Positions 1-11,223 of a DNA stretch of 64,000 bases are shown here, piece by piece (the first letter of the stretch is position 1; every line of letters begins with the position of its first letter). The notes below the pieces were generated by a model. That model was not told the DNA's origin and made no database searches. It was given only the letters and a program-made list of their open reading frames with translations. A program made the translations under genes and the position numbers. The stretch spans positions 379,343,392 through 379,407,391 of the forward strand of contig NC_081415.1 of assembly GCF_030272615.1 (NCBI RefSeq), given 5' to 3'. The stretch is from Cryptomeria japonica. Its lineage: Eukaryota; Streptophyta; Pinopsida; Cupressales; Cupressaceae.

Positions 1-1464
1 ATATGTTTATTTTTATGCAGGTGTTCTTACTCAGCCCAAGCTGGGTAAGATGGAGTATTGGCATTGGGTTCTTGATTCTTTGGATAGTATTATTTGGAGA
101 CCATATGTTGATTGTGAGCCATGGATGGATGATGCACAGACATTACCATTTATCATGCAAAGTAGATATCTCATTGGTCATACACCCTTCATTGTTGAGC
201 GACAGTTGATTGGTTAGATTTTGAGAAAGTTTGGTATCATTCAGCCTATGCCTATTGGTGTGATGATTTATGCTCGGCGATATAGAGATAGGCAAGATTG
301 GGGACCATCTTTGTCATTTGAGATTGCTTGTGCAGAGTTTGCTGCTTCTCCGAGAGTGGCTTATGATATGAGATTACACATTCTTGATCCTAGCGTTACT
401 ACAGAGTATGCTCAGTATTTATTAGCTCATCCATTTCCTCAGATTACGGATCCAGCAGATCCTCCTCCTAGCTCAGGAGATGACGATGATGATTCAGATG
501 ATCCTATTAGCAGGAGATGGAGATGTAGATGAGAGCTTAGAGCTGCACATGAGGCTGGTAGAGGTGGAGATGATGGTGGGGATGGAGGTGGTGGTGGTGG
601 TGGACCTGGACAGAGAGGACGTCGATTGAGAGTCCGTGGAGGACCATTTGGACCGGCTGGCAGGATTGATAGACCTCATCCTATGGGTGGAGAGATATTG
701 GATGGATTGGGAGGGATACTACCAGGGTAGGGATGAGATCACCTAGAGGATTGCCAGTGATAGGGGGCAGGGTGACTAGACTAGATGGGGGTTGCGAGAG
801 AGGTATTGATTTTGGACAGATTCAGCCAAATCCTAGAGTTATTGCAGCTCATGGTGGTGATGATGAGGATCCTGAGGATCATATTCCCCTTATTAGATGA
901 TGAGTTCAGAGAGTTACTCGGACTGAGGTTCTAGCAGTTGGATAGGCTGGTGGTGAGGGGATTGGGATTCATGCACCACAACAGGTTTTATCAGAGTAGG
1001 TTGCACTAGTGTAGGATATGCCAGATGTGGTTATGCCAGAGCATGATGTGCCAGGGCATGATACTATTGACAGTCTGAGAGCATAGATTGATCAGCTTCG
1101 AGCATAGATACAGACTCTTATGACTAAGAGAGACACATCTGTTAGGAGACAATAGGATACTCAAGGTCTTCTAGATCATATTCAGCAGGTTGGGTCAGGT
1201 ACTCTCTTAGCGGACACTGTTAGAGCATTATTTCAGGCCAAGAAGGAGACTTCCTATTAGCAACAATGATATGAGGAGGCAGTTGCAGAAAGCTAGAGAG
1301 CAGGTAGTTATTAGACCACCGTGTTGATGGATACTAGCAGTGGTGGGTTCATGGGACCTCCTTAGAGGAGTGGTGAGCATGGTAGATAGGCATCTAGAGG
1401 ATCTTCTCGCCCACAGCCACAGAGATGGACAAAGTTAGGTGGTAGTGGTACAGGACAGCCATGA
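1..1464 (+). pseudogene. Plant mobile domain (PMD, aminotransferase-like) ORF, copy 1, C-terminal part
   Basis: Read in the frame starting LGKMEYWHWVLDSLDSIIWR, the first 540 bases encode the C-terminal half of a plant mobile domain: W-R-P-Y, a YLIGHTPFIVERQLIG segment, ILRKFGIIQPMP, then QDWGPSLSFEIACAEF. A D- and G-rich low-complexity stretch (about 455-720) and a Gln/Arg-rich, probably coiled-coil tail follow, ending at a TGA at 1,462. The N-terminal half lies left of the window. PMDs are known from Arabidopsis MAIN/MAIL1 and from plant transposons; their molecular activity is unclear. The ORF is antisense to Gypsy-1 and sits beyond its integrase. It is broken by stops at 215 and 530, by a frameshift between about 540 and 1,084, and by eight TAGs and one TGA between 1,084 and 1,389. 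It is homologous to the copy at 43.1-44.9 kb. Confidence 0.75.
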
Positions 1465-1549
1465 CTTTGATTTGAGGCACTTGTATTGTTGTATCTGATA
1501 TCATTGTATACTTGGACTTTTATTGTTTTATGATGATCTATATGCAAAC

Positions 1550-2350
1550 ATGGTTTCTATATGATGATGTTTTTATTTATGCATGTTACTTTATTTGATG
1601 ATGTTCTATATGCTTATATGCTTTGATTTTATGGATGCAAATGAGTAGATGAATAATGATATGATAATAGCTTACATGATGCAAATGATAAATGTTTTTG
1701 AATTTTGATTTTGATGACCTTAGATGGAAATGCAAATGATTACTTAACTTAAATGATGCAAATGCAAATGATCTATATGAAAAATGTAAATGAAATGATT
1801 GCTTGATGCTTAGGATGATGTATATACAAATGAAATGGTTTTGGATTTTTTATGTATGCAACTAAATGATAAATGGAATGATAATGCAAATAATAATGAT
1901 ACACTATATGATGAAATAATATGTACCTATGATGAATGAAATGCACTTAATTGAATGCAATTAACACAATGATTTATACGGATTTACACATGAATGATTG
2001 ATTTGTTTTTTATTTATATGTTATGATTATAATGATTATGAATCTAAGTGAAAAAGATGCAACTAAATGATCTTTATGAAATGATAATGTAGATAATAAT
2101 GATGATACACTACATGAAATGCACTTAATTGAATGCAATCAATGCGATGATAAAATGCAGCTAAAATGGAGAAAAAATGAATGCACCTACAATGATTAAA
2201 TGCAAATTGTTTTTATTTGTCCAAGTATACTCGATCTTTATTTATGACCGTTGATTTGTTAATGAAATGATATTCTTATAATGCAACTTGACAAATGAAT
2301 TCTTATAATGCAAATGAATAATGAGCTAATGAAATGATCTAACTAAAAAG
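1550..2350. repeat. ATG-rich degenerate short repeat in the Gypsy-1 3' spacer
   Basis: About 800 bases dominated by degenerate units such as atgcaaatgat, gatgataatg and aaatgaatgc, with no sustained reading frame. It lies between the integrase end and the antisense PMD ORF of Gypsy-1. The mirror-image, CAT-rich form occupies the same relative place in Gypsy-2 (about 35,150-35,310 plus 42,403-43,000), so it belongs to the element and is not host microsatellite. Confidence 0.65.
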
Positions 2351-3446
2351 TGTACTACCATTCTTCATATGCTATCGGGTAACAGTGCTTGTTTTCATCA
2401 TTGAGCTTTAAATGTTGTAAGAAAATACAAGCAACTTGACATAATGATTCAAGATGACCTGAGTATTGCTTACATGGATTTTGATATAGCAAGTTAATAC
2501 AAGCAACTTGATATAATGGACCAAGTTGACCTGAGTATTGCTTGTAGAACAAACAAGGAGTATCTCCTTTCATGCATGACTTGGAACATCCTCCTTGATC
2601 TTTTGCTGATCATATCCTGAGACAAGTTCATACCGTAGTAAGAGATAAACCATAGACAACAATCAAAGAAAATAATCATGCCCCATCATAGCTCCTCTAG
2701 TCATGAATATCCTTGAGTTGCATAGAGTACATGATTAGCAATAAAATAAAGATATAAACACTAAATCTTGTATGTCATTTACATGTTCTTATGGTCATTA
2801 ACTAATATAATCATCTTAATGAATGATCTTTGATAATCCTTTATAGTTTGCTAGTTGATTCTTCATTTTTTGAGTTTGACGATTCAGTTGTTGATGAGAT
2901 GCCTTGATTTTCATTGCTTTGTTGCTTGTTATCTATTTCAAAATCCTGGATGTTTTTGGTTTTTCTAAGTTTTTCGAATGTTTTTGGATTTTTAAGTTTT
3001 CAAAATATCACCTTAGCAAAAGGAATTAGGATTTTGCCCCCAGTGGAAACAAAAATTTATTATGGATATATGAATTGATCAAGATCCAAACCATGGTGGG
3101 ATACAAATGCAGACTGACAAATGATGATAAAATCTAACACAGTGACTACGACAAGTATGTCAAAAGGTTATAATTGTTGGTAAGCTGCATATTTCTTGCT
3201 AAATGGTTTAGAGCAATGGATATGAAAGATGGAATGGATAAGCTAAGATAGATGGAAGTGATAAATGTGAGAGGGTGGAGTGGATAGGTGCGCAAAGAGA
3301 TCTCATGGATGGAGGAACTCACTTTTTTAGATAGTGCCTTTTTACCAGGTTTTCACCATCTAAATTTATTGCATTTTTGTTGTTTTATACTTTTTAGGGA
3401 TTTTCTGCTTTTCTGATTTTTACTGATTTCTTCAAGACTTTATATC
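2351..3446 (-). other. Non-coding spacer downstream of Gypsy-1 integrase, with polypurine-like motif
   Basis: No coding potential seen. Within it, a direct repeat involving gcaacttgacataatg-like and gacctgagtattgcttgta-like segments occurs around 2,430-2,545. On the minus strand at about 3,055-3,028 there is a purine-rich motif of the form CACTGGGGGCAAAATCC, preceded by a conserved CCATGGTTTGGATC block. The same two blocks, in the same order, follow Gypsy-2 integrase at 34,308-34,375. The motif looks like an LTR-element polypurine tract but is not followed by an LTR here. Confidence 0.5.
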
Positions 3447-4553
3447 TCAAGCATAGAATTTCTTGAGATGGATAGAATTGATAGGTTCATCAAACCAATC
3501 ACCTTCTAGGGTAGATAATTTGTATGCTCCTGATCCATATGTTGCTACTATGACAAAAGGTCCTAGCCAATTTGGTTCAAATTTGCCCTTCTTTTCCCGA
3601 TCTTGCTGATTTCTCAGATTCTCCCTTAGAACTATGTCTCCAATCTGGAAAATGCGCGGCTTGACTCTATGTTTATAGCTTCTTTCCATTCTTTGTTGAT
3701 ATAATTTTAAATGATTTGTTGCATTTTGGCGATGCTCCTGAATCAGTTCTAGTTCCTGGAGTCGAGAGACTCTTTGTTCTTCTTCTGGTATAAGACCATG
3801 CAAGGATACTCGTAGAGAAGGTATCTCTACTTCTATAGGTAATATCGCTTTTGATCCATAGACCAAACAATATAGAGTTTCCCCTATTGGAGTGCAGACA
3901 CTAGTTCAATATGCCTAAAGAGAAGGATTTAGCTGAATGTGCCAATCTTTTCTAGCTTCATTGACTGTTTTCTTCAAGATTTTTAAAATAGTTTTGTTTG
4001 ATGCCTCAGCTTGACCATTACCTTGTGGATAATATGGAGTAGAGAACCTGTGTTGGATATGAAATTTCTCACATAGCTCTTTTACATCTTGATTTTTGAA
4101 TGGTCTTCCATTATCAGTGATAATGGTCATAGGAACTCCATATCGACAGATTATGTAATTCAAGATGAATGAGGATATCTGTTTTCCTGTCACTATTGTT
4201 AAAGGCATTGCTTCAATCCACTTAGTAAAATATTCAATAGCAACTAGAATGAATTTATGGCCGTTAGAAGATGAGGGACTAATCTTTCCTACCAAATCTA
4301 GGCCCCACTGTGAAAATGACCATGATCCTGTCATAGGAAATAACTCTTGTGCTGGTGCATGAATTAGATTTCCATTAATTTGACATTGTTTACACTTTTT
4401 AGCATAGGTGAATGAGTCTATTTCTATAGTAGGCCAAAAGTAACCCATACGAATAAGTTTCTTAGCCAATGTTAAACCACTTTGTGTACCACAAATACCC
4501 ACATGAATGCCATTAAGAACTCTCTTAGATTCATCTTTTTCTAGACATCTCAA
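3447..4553 (-). pseudogene. Integrase of Gypsy-1
   Basis: Catalyses insertion of element DNA. Two blocks (4,553-3,915 and 3,866-3,447) in different frames make up the core and C-terminus. An N-terminal zinc-binding remnant HVGICGTQSG...KCKQCQ is seen with one His apparently replaced by Gln. The DDE core residues are all visible: D in WGLDLVGKI, D in TDNGRPF, E in NGQAEASNKT. The C-terminal GPY/F-like module EPNWLGPFVIVATYGSGAYK precedes the natural end SIHLKKFYA. A frameshift with a stop near 3,870-3,915 separates the blocks. Gypsy-2 carries a close homologue at 33.0-34.1 kb. Confidence 0.88.
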
Positions 4554-4779
4554 TAATGTACCATCTAGACCATGCCTATATAGGCTATTAGAAATGATGG
4601 TATAGCGAGAGGACTAATGGATAAAGTTTCTTTGTTGATTACGAGATCATTCCAAAGGAAGGATATGATCTTTTAAATATTGGTAGGTTTGACCGTATAA
4701 GGATTGACTGGTTCCTGATATATGGAAATTCGATAGGTATGATGGGATTGAATGGTAGGGGTTAAGATATCTTCCATAA

Positions 4780-6583
4780 GAAACTCATAACGTTGTTGAT
4801 TCTCTTTATTTTGCAAGAGAGATGCTATTGTAGCCATTGCATCTGCTGCTTTATTTTCATTTCTGGGAATCTAGGTGAATGTGATTTCTGTAAAATGTCC
4901 TTTAAATTCCTCCACTAGCTGTTTGTATGGCATAAGCTTATCATCCTTTGTTTGATATTCATCATTTATTTGATAAATGACAAGTTGTGAATCACCATAG
5001 ACATGTAGTTCTCTGACATTCCATTCAATGGCCATTTTGAGCCCTATAGCCAATTCTTCATACTCTGCAGTATTATTGGGGCATGGAAATCTCAGTCTAT
5101 ATGATTTCAGAATTGTATGTCCTTGAGGTGTGATAAAAAAGATTCCTACACCTAATCCATATTGAGTATAAGAACCATCAAAGTACAATTCCCAAAAGTT
5201 TGTACTTATTGTCAAGATATCTGCATCAGGAAATTCGATGTGCAAAGGCATGTCATTTTGTAGAGGTGCATCAGCTAATTGATCAACAATGACTTGTCCC
5301 TTGATGGCTTTCTGGTCAACATATTCTATATCGAATTCACTTAGTATCATAACCCATTTGGCTAGTCTCCTTGTTAATGTTGACTTACTCAATAAATATT
5401 TGAGAGGATCTATCTTTGCTATTAGTTTTACAGAATGAATCAACATATAATGTCGTAGCTTCTAAGTTGAAAATACAACTGCTAGACATATCTTTTCAAT
5501 TGATGAATAATTTAACTCATATCCAACAAGTGTTCTTCTGATATAATAAACTGCTCTTTCTTTTCCTTCATCATCATGTTGAGCTAGGAGAGTGCCTAAT
5601 GATACACTTGTTGCTGAGACATAGAGTAACAAGGGTTTTCCTTTGGTTGGTGATATCAGTACTGGAGGACTCATAAGATATTCTTTTATTTGCAAGAAAG
5701 CTTCTTCACATGTTAGATCCCATTTGAATGAAACATTTTTATGTAGAAGATGGGTAAAGGGAAGACATCTATCGACCAATTGGGACACAAATCTCCTAAT
5801 TGATTGCAACCTTCCTTGTAAAGATCGCAATTGACTTATGTTCTTAGGTGATTCCATCTCCATGATAGCTTTAACTTTTCCAGGATCGACTTCAATGCCA
5901 CGAGCTGATATAATGTACCCAAGGAGCTTTCCAGAGGTTACCCTGAATGCACATTTCTTTGGATTTAATCTCAATTGATATCTTTCCAGCATGTCAAAAA
6001 TCTTGCTTAAAATGTTCAAATGTTCTTTTCTTGTGTGAGATTTTGCAAGCATGTCATCGACATAATCTTCCATAAATGTATGCATCATGCCATGGAAAAT
6101 TGTCTTTATAGCCCTTTGATAAGTCACTCCTGCATTCTTAAGCCCAAATGGCATAACATTCTAGCAGTATGTTCCCCATGCACAGGTGAAAGCTATCTTC
6201 TCTTGATCTTCAGGTGTGATTCTTATTTTATTATATCTTGAGAAGCCATCCATTAATGAAAACATCTCATGCCCTGCTGACAAGTCTACTATGATATCAA
6301 TGTTTGGTAGAGGGAAATCATCTTTTGGACATGCTTTATTCAGATCTCTGAAATCTATGCAGATTCTTATGCTCTTATCTAGTTTTGATACTAGTACAAT
6401 ACTTGAAACCCATTCAAGATAAGCAACTGGTCTTATGAATCCCACTTCTAATAATTTCTTGAGCTCAGCTTTGACAAGGAGAGCAATATGTGGCTGTATC
6501 TTTTTTAGCTTCTGCTTAACAGGTTTTGCTTTTAAATCCACATTAAGATGATGCATGATAAGATCTAGGTTAAGCCCTAACAT
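4780..6583 (-). pseudogene. Reverse transcriptase, RNase H and second RNase H of Gypsy-1
   Basis: RT begins near 6,583 with the finger/palm motifs FRDLNKACPKDDFPLPNID and FSLMDGFSRYNKI, continues through MPFGLKNAGVTYQRA, and keeps the catalytic YVDD (6,064-6,053). Next comes the native RNase H region (LLLYVSATSVSLGTLLAQ), where the usual catalytic Asp is Ser. A second, archaeal-type RNase H follows (about 5,210-4,780) with intact-looking acids: FDGS, AEYE and YGDSQL. Loss of the first active site together with gain of a second RNase H is a known trait of Tat elements. Stops interrupt the frame at about 6,158, 5,460 and 4,870, so it is not functional as it stands. Confidence 0.9.
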
Positions 6584-6589
6584 ATCTGC

Positions 6590-8085
6590 ATAAGACCAAG
6601 CAAAATTTATTTGTCATTGCTTAAAGAATTCCATGTATTCTTTCCTCTCTTTTTCTGATAATGAGGCAGCAAAATGAAGTATTTTAGGATCCTTTGATGT
6701 ATCAATGTTTACTGCTTCTGTTGGTTCTATCAAGATAGCAGATCTTTCTTGAAAATATGCAGGAAAAATGTCAAACTTTCCATCTTCTGACACCTCAAGG
6801 AGGTTTTCATCATCAGATACGCCCTTTATTTTCTCTTTTGATTGATCTAATGTTGCCATGAAATGGTTTTCAACAATAGGTCTCTTTCCTTGTTTTATTT
6901 CACTTTTGTGACTGAAAAGTTTGGCATTCTCCTGACTATGAAAAACTTTACTTGATTCTGTAGTAGAAGATATCTTAGGTGGGATGGGTTCAATAGCGTT
7001 AAGGTACACAGCTAAGTCATGATCATTGGAAAAGACATTTAGTTCGGGGTTGTCTAAATTATCCCAATCAATTAATTTAGGATGAAGAAGGGGTAAATCA
7101 TAATCACTGTCATCATTAGGTGTTTCAATGTTCATGACATAATGATCATAATTTAACATAGAATAGGTATTGTCATAGATTGAATGTTTTTGAGGATTGT
7201 CTTTCTCAAGAATTTCTGAATTAGTCTTAACAAGATTAATATTAGCATTTTGTAGTTAACACTCAAGTGGCTCTTCAATTGACGTTTGTCCCTTAAATGA
7301 ATGGATTATATCAAAACACACATCTTTGGTATTGCAAATTTTTCCTGATTGACTTCATTTGCAATTTGGAGTTGATAGACTTGTGTACATGTTAAAGAGG
7401 ATTCTTTTAATAGATTTTGTCTCCTTTCAAACTCATCTTCTTCTGGACTAATAGTTAATCCAACTTGACTATCTCTTATTTCTTCTATGGTTCTTGCATA
7501 TCTGATTCTTGTTTGCACTTCTTGTGGCATTGTATTGCTGTTTTTGTCATTCTCTTTTCTTTTTGCATATGCCTCTTTTCTCTGAATTTTGAGTTTCTCT
7601 TGTCTCCTTTCTAATTTTATCTTTTGTTCTGTAATGGACAAGTCTTCTTTTGTAATGGCTGCTTGATCTTCATTATGTTCGTTACTTGATGTAGTAGATA
7701 AGGCATCTCATCCCCATTCATACTCATTGGAATCTGTTTCTGAATTTTGATCTAAGATTACTCCACTATACCATACTGGAATGTCATATGGTGCAAAAAG
7801 TTCTCTGATTTCTGTCATTTCTATTTTTACTGCTTCTGGAATATTATGTTCAAATTTTTCTTTTGTTTGTATTTCTAAGACTTGCTGACAAGATTTTTCT
7901 TCCTCTTTGATGGTAGTCTCCTCTTCTTTCTTTTCATGTTCTTCTTGCTTCTTTTGTTTTCTGGTTACTGTTTCAGCCGCTTGATGTAGCTTTTCTTGCC
8001 AATTGTCTCCTTTAGAGACTGATTTCTTTCTCCATTTTTGCTGTTGAGTATTGTGTTGCTTTTGATTAGACTTTAGGTATGCCAA
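6590..8085 (-). pseudogene. Acidic/charged linker between protease and RT of Gypsy-1
   Basis: A stretch of about 1.5 kb, mostly open, that links protease to RT. The first part (8,085-7,708) is Lys/Glu/Gln-rich and probably coiled-coil; the middle (7,641-7,306) is likewise charged; the last part (7,159-6,614) is acidic and runs into the RT leader (NFAWSYADMLGLN, then the -HHL- block). Frameshifts occur near 7,690 and 7,160-7,300, and a stop at about 6,613. The same linker, including the PKILHFAASLSEKER-like block, occurs in Gypsy-2 before its RT. No enzymatic domain recognised. Confidence 0.7.
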
Positions 8086-8097
8086 ACTAGATTTATC

Positions 8098-9447
8098 TTA
8101 TGTGGATTGCGAATGTGGACAAATAGGTTCTAAAATTCCTTGATGTTTCTTACCAATTGGTCCTTTTCCTTCATATCCCATCTTTTGCATGATTTCACAT
8201 CCTTTGCCATATTGTTTTATGGGAATATTGACTTCTGCTACTGTTGCTATAGTTTTATCTTCATCTTTGTATAACCAACCAAGAATGTCTTTGTCTTCAT
8301 TTTCTTCCTCAAGAGTTCCAACACTAACAAAGGTTCCTTTAAACATATGTTTTGATTTTTCTGATGATTTTGATTGAATATCTGTAGGTTTTCCATATGA
8401 CTTAGGGGAAAGTGGAAAATTATTCAAAGAATATTTTCCCATTCCCTCATCATTTAACTTGAGCTTTTCTTCAAAAGTTTCCCATAACTTTGCTTGAATT
8501 TCCTTGGTAGGATATATTGATTCTCTGTTATGTGGAACTGTGGTATCTTGTGTTGGCTTCAAATTATTGCAATATTGACTAGAATCTACAATTATAGTGA
8601 TTTCTTTTCCTTTATGAGGAAATTTTACACATTGATGGTATGTAGAAGGAACTGCTTGCATCTTGTGAATCCAGGGTCTTCCCAGAAGAATGTTGTAGGA
8701 GATATTCAAGTCTAAAACTTGACACAATGTATCCTTTTCCATAGGTCCTATCCTTATTGGTAGCGTAACAGTTCCTTTAGAAGAACGTTCTGCTTCATCG
8801 TAAGTCTTGATGGTTATTTTCTTTTTCGGGTCCACTGCATTCTCTGAATACCCCAAAGCTTTTATCAAACTTAATGCACAAATGTTTAAACCAGCTCCTC
8901 CATCTATGAGTACATGTTTGACACAAGTTTTATTAATGGAGACTTCAACATGTAAGGGAGCATTGTGAGGATGTTGTAAGGAGGCATCATCATTTTTAGA
9001 AATTGATAAGCAATGAGGAGCTATAAGATGTCCTACCATGTTTTGGAACTGATCTATATCCAAATCTTTTGATACCGTTGTTTCCACTAAAGCTTTCTCC
9101 AAAATTTCCTTATGTATAGGTGAAATCTTAAGAAGTTTCAAAATTGATATTTGAGTTGGTATTCGTTGTAATTGCTCTACTAAATTGTATTGTTGTGATG
9201 TGGATGTTGAGTCTTTTACTATACCTGGAAAGGTAACCTTTGCTTTGCTTCTTGTGATAACATTGATTGGTTCTAAAGATGGATTTTCGTTAACAATTAT
9301 CACATTTACTACATCATCGTATGTATAAGCGTAAATCACTTTGGCTTTCCCTTTGTCATTTTCCAATTGGGATGATTCACCTTTATCATAGTTTGGAAGT
9401 GGAGTTTTAAAAGCCAAGTGTGATTCGTTTGTCTTATGGCTATCCAC
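8098..9447 (-). pseudogene. Aspartic protease region of Gypsy-1 with G-patch-like tail
   Basis: A 449-codon open stretch. Residues about 1-150 are spacer sequence downstream of gag. The retroviral-type aspartic protease follows: HVLIDGGAGLNIC is the active-site motif (near 8,900, residue about 181, DGG in place of DSG, which is usual in Tat elements) and NILLGRPWIHKM is the conserved C-terminal flap/LGRPW block. Near the end (8,200-8,130) sits a glycine-rich block CEIMQKMGYEGKGPIGKK, resembling the G-patch found after protease in several Tat elements. The frame is open throughout, unusual among the decayed ORFs here. Confidence 0.88.
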
Positions 9448-9470
9448 CGTGATGGTTCCATTATCAATTA

Positions 9471-10985
9471 GATCTTAGATAATGTGTTTCAATCTTTGAC
9501 AATCATTTGTTAGGTGTCCTTTATTCTGATGATAATTGCAAAAATGATTGTCATTCCACCAATTTGGCTTAACTGGTGGTTCATAAATTCTTGCTTCGGG
9601 TAAAATAATCAATTTGTTAGCAAGCAAAGTTTTAGAGCCGATTCTAAAGATTCTCCAATATTTGTGAATTTTCTCTGAGTATTAGAGAAAAAGGACTTGA
9701 CTTTATTGTTTTCCAGATTGTTGTTGCTTGGGATTTGACTTGATGGATTGAAAATTAGTTGTTGTTGTTTTGCAGTATTGTTATCATTATTTCCTTCATT
9801 GCTGACATTCCTATTCTTTGACCAGAACTTGGATTTATCATTGTTGTTGTTGTTGTTGTTGCATGAATTATTGTAAAGTTTTAGTTCTCCTTTCTTTACC
9901 ATTGCGTTCTCTATTTTCAAACCATTTTCAATCATTTTGGCAAAAGAGGGAGGACATTGTATCCTTAGTCGATAACTCATTTCACTGATAAGATTATCAA
10001 TAAATATGTCCATTTTTTCTTGATCAGGTACTTCCCATGGATACCTATTAAACATGCGTTTCCATCATTGTAAAAATATCATAAAGGATTCACCATTCTT
10101 TTGTTTAACATTGCAAAGATCGAGCATTGTTATTTCATTCCTTATATTGTAGGAATATTGTGAAATAAACCTATTCACAAGTTCTTCAAAGGATTTGATT
10201 CCAGATGGTAATCTTGAAAACCATTCCATTGATTGTCCATTTAAACTCCTAGTAAAAAGATGCATAAGGTAAGTCTCATCATGAGCAAATTCCATGCTCA
10301 TAGTACAAAACTCCCTAATGTGATCTTGAGGATCAGATCTGCCATCGTATTTGTCATATTTAGGAATCTCGCAATGTTGCGGAAATGGTATCATATTTAG
10401 CTTTTTATCAAAGGGATATGGACATATGCCTTCTAATGAATACTTCTTGGAACTTGTCCCATTTTGCATGTCTTGTATATGCTGTTGTAGAGTTTGTATT
10501 TGTTGAGTAAAGTTTGAAAATGGATTATCCACATTGCTTCTTTTATCATTACGTTCTTTTCTTTTGTCATCCCTTTCTTTCCTTATTTCTTCGCTACTTT
10601 CTTTGTTCATATCTTCATTGTTTTACTCATCCGTGTTTTGGATGTTACTTGTTTTCACATCTTGTTTTAAGCTTTCTATATTAAAGTCTTGTGGTAGTTT
10701 AGCTCTAGATTTTGCCAACATCAAGAGATATTTCTCTTTTTCTTTTGTCAATAATTTTTCCATTAGCCTATCAAATTTGAAATCTTGTTTAAGGTCTCTA
10801 ATCATGCTATTGATAGATTCTTCGTCAATAGCGGTAAATCCAAAAGTGGTATCTTCTTCCTCCATTTGTTGTTGTTTTCTAAGCTATTCGTATTGGGCTC
10901 TAGTCCAAACTGGCATGTATTTATCTCAAAGTTGTCAAAAAATTCCCAAGGACAAGGTCAATAGGTGATTATTGGTTTAGGAAGA
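9471..10985 (-). pseudogene. Gag of Gypsy-1
   Basis: Capsid/nucleocapsid precursor. The N-terminus reads KYMPVWTRAQYE then an acidic helix-rich part (10,865-10,623). The retrotransposon-gag core follows: DGRSDPQDHIREFCTMSMEF, SMEWFSRLPSGIKSFEELVN and a -FLQ-WKRMFNRYPWEV- block. An Asn-run coded by (ttg)n on the plus strand lies at about 9,840-9,862. The zinc finger near 9,540-9,499 has the form CNYHQNKGHLTNDC followed by QRLKHII, the shape typical of Tat gags. The frame is broken at 10,611-10,622, at a TGA after IFLQ (about 10,064; CGA expected), and near 9,470. Gypsy-2 and the 52.6-kb element carry homologous gags. Confidence 0.87.
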
Positions 10986-11146
10986 TATGATTTATTGATC
11001 TTACTACTATTGTTTGTTCATTGGGATAAAGCATCTCTTTGTTGAAAAGCACGTCTTTGTAGAGTTTCACCGTCAAATTCTGTACCGCAGCCATGTAAGT
11101 AGTGACAAAAATGGTGTAGGAATGTCCTATGTTTCAGTAAGATCTT

Positions 11147-11223
11147 GCAATAGATATACAAGAATCTTATTCTCTTCTGAGTAGCTTTGTAACTGGGTTT
11201 GCAATAGATATACAAGAATCTTA
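11147..11223. repeat. 23-bp direct repeat in leader
   Basis: The segment beginning gcaatagatatacaagaatc occurs at 11,147 and again at 11,201, 54 bases apart. Origin unknown; it may be a local duplication. Confidence 0.7.

Noticed and set aside
3-209. Open frame starting at base 3 (plus)
   Set aside because: It is out of frame with the clear plant mobile domain translation covering the same bases.
10534-10968. 144-codon plus-strand open frame with hydrophobic composition
   Set aside because: It is antisense to the recognisable gag N-terminus of Gypsy-1; its Leu/Ser richness comes from the Lys/Glu-rich minus-strand protein.
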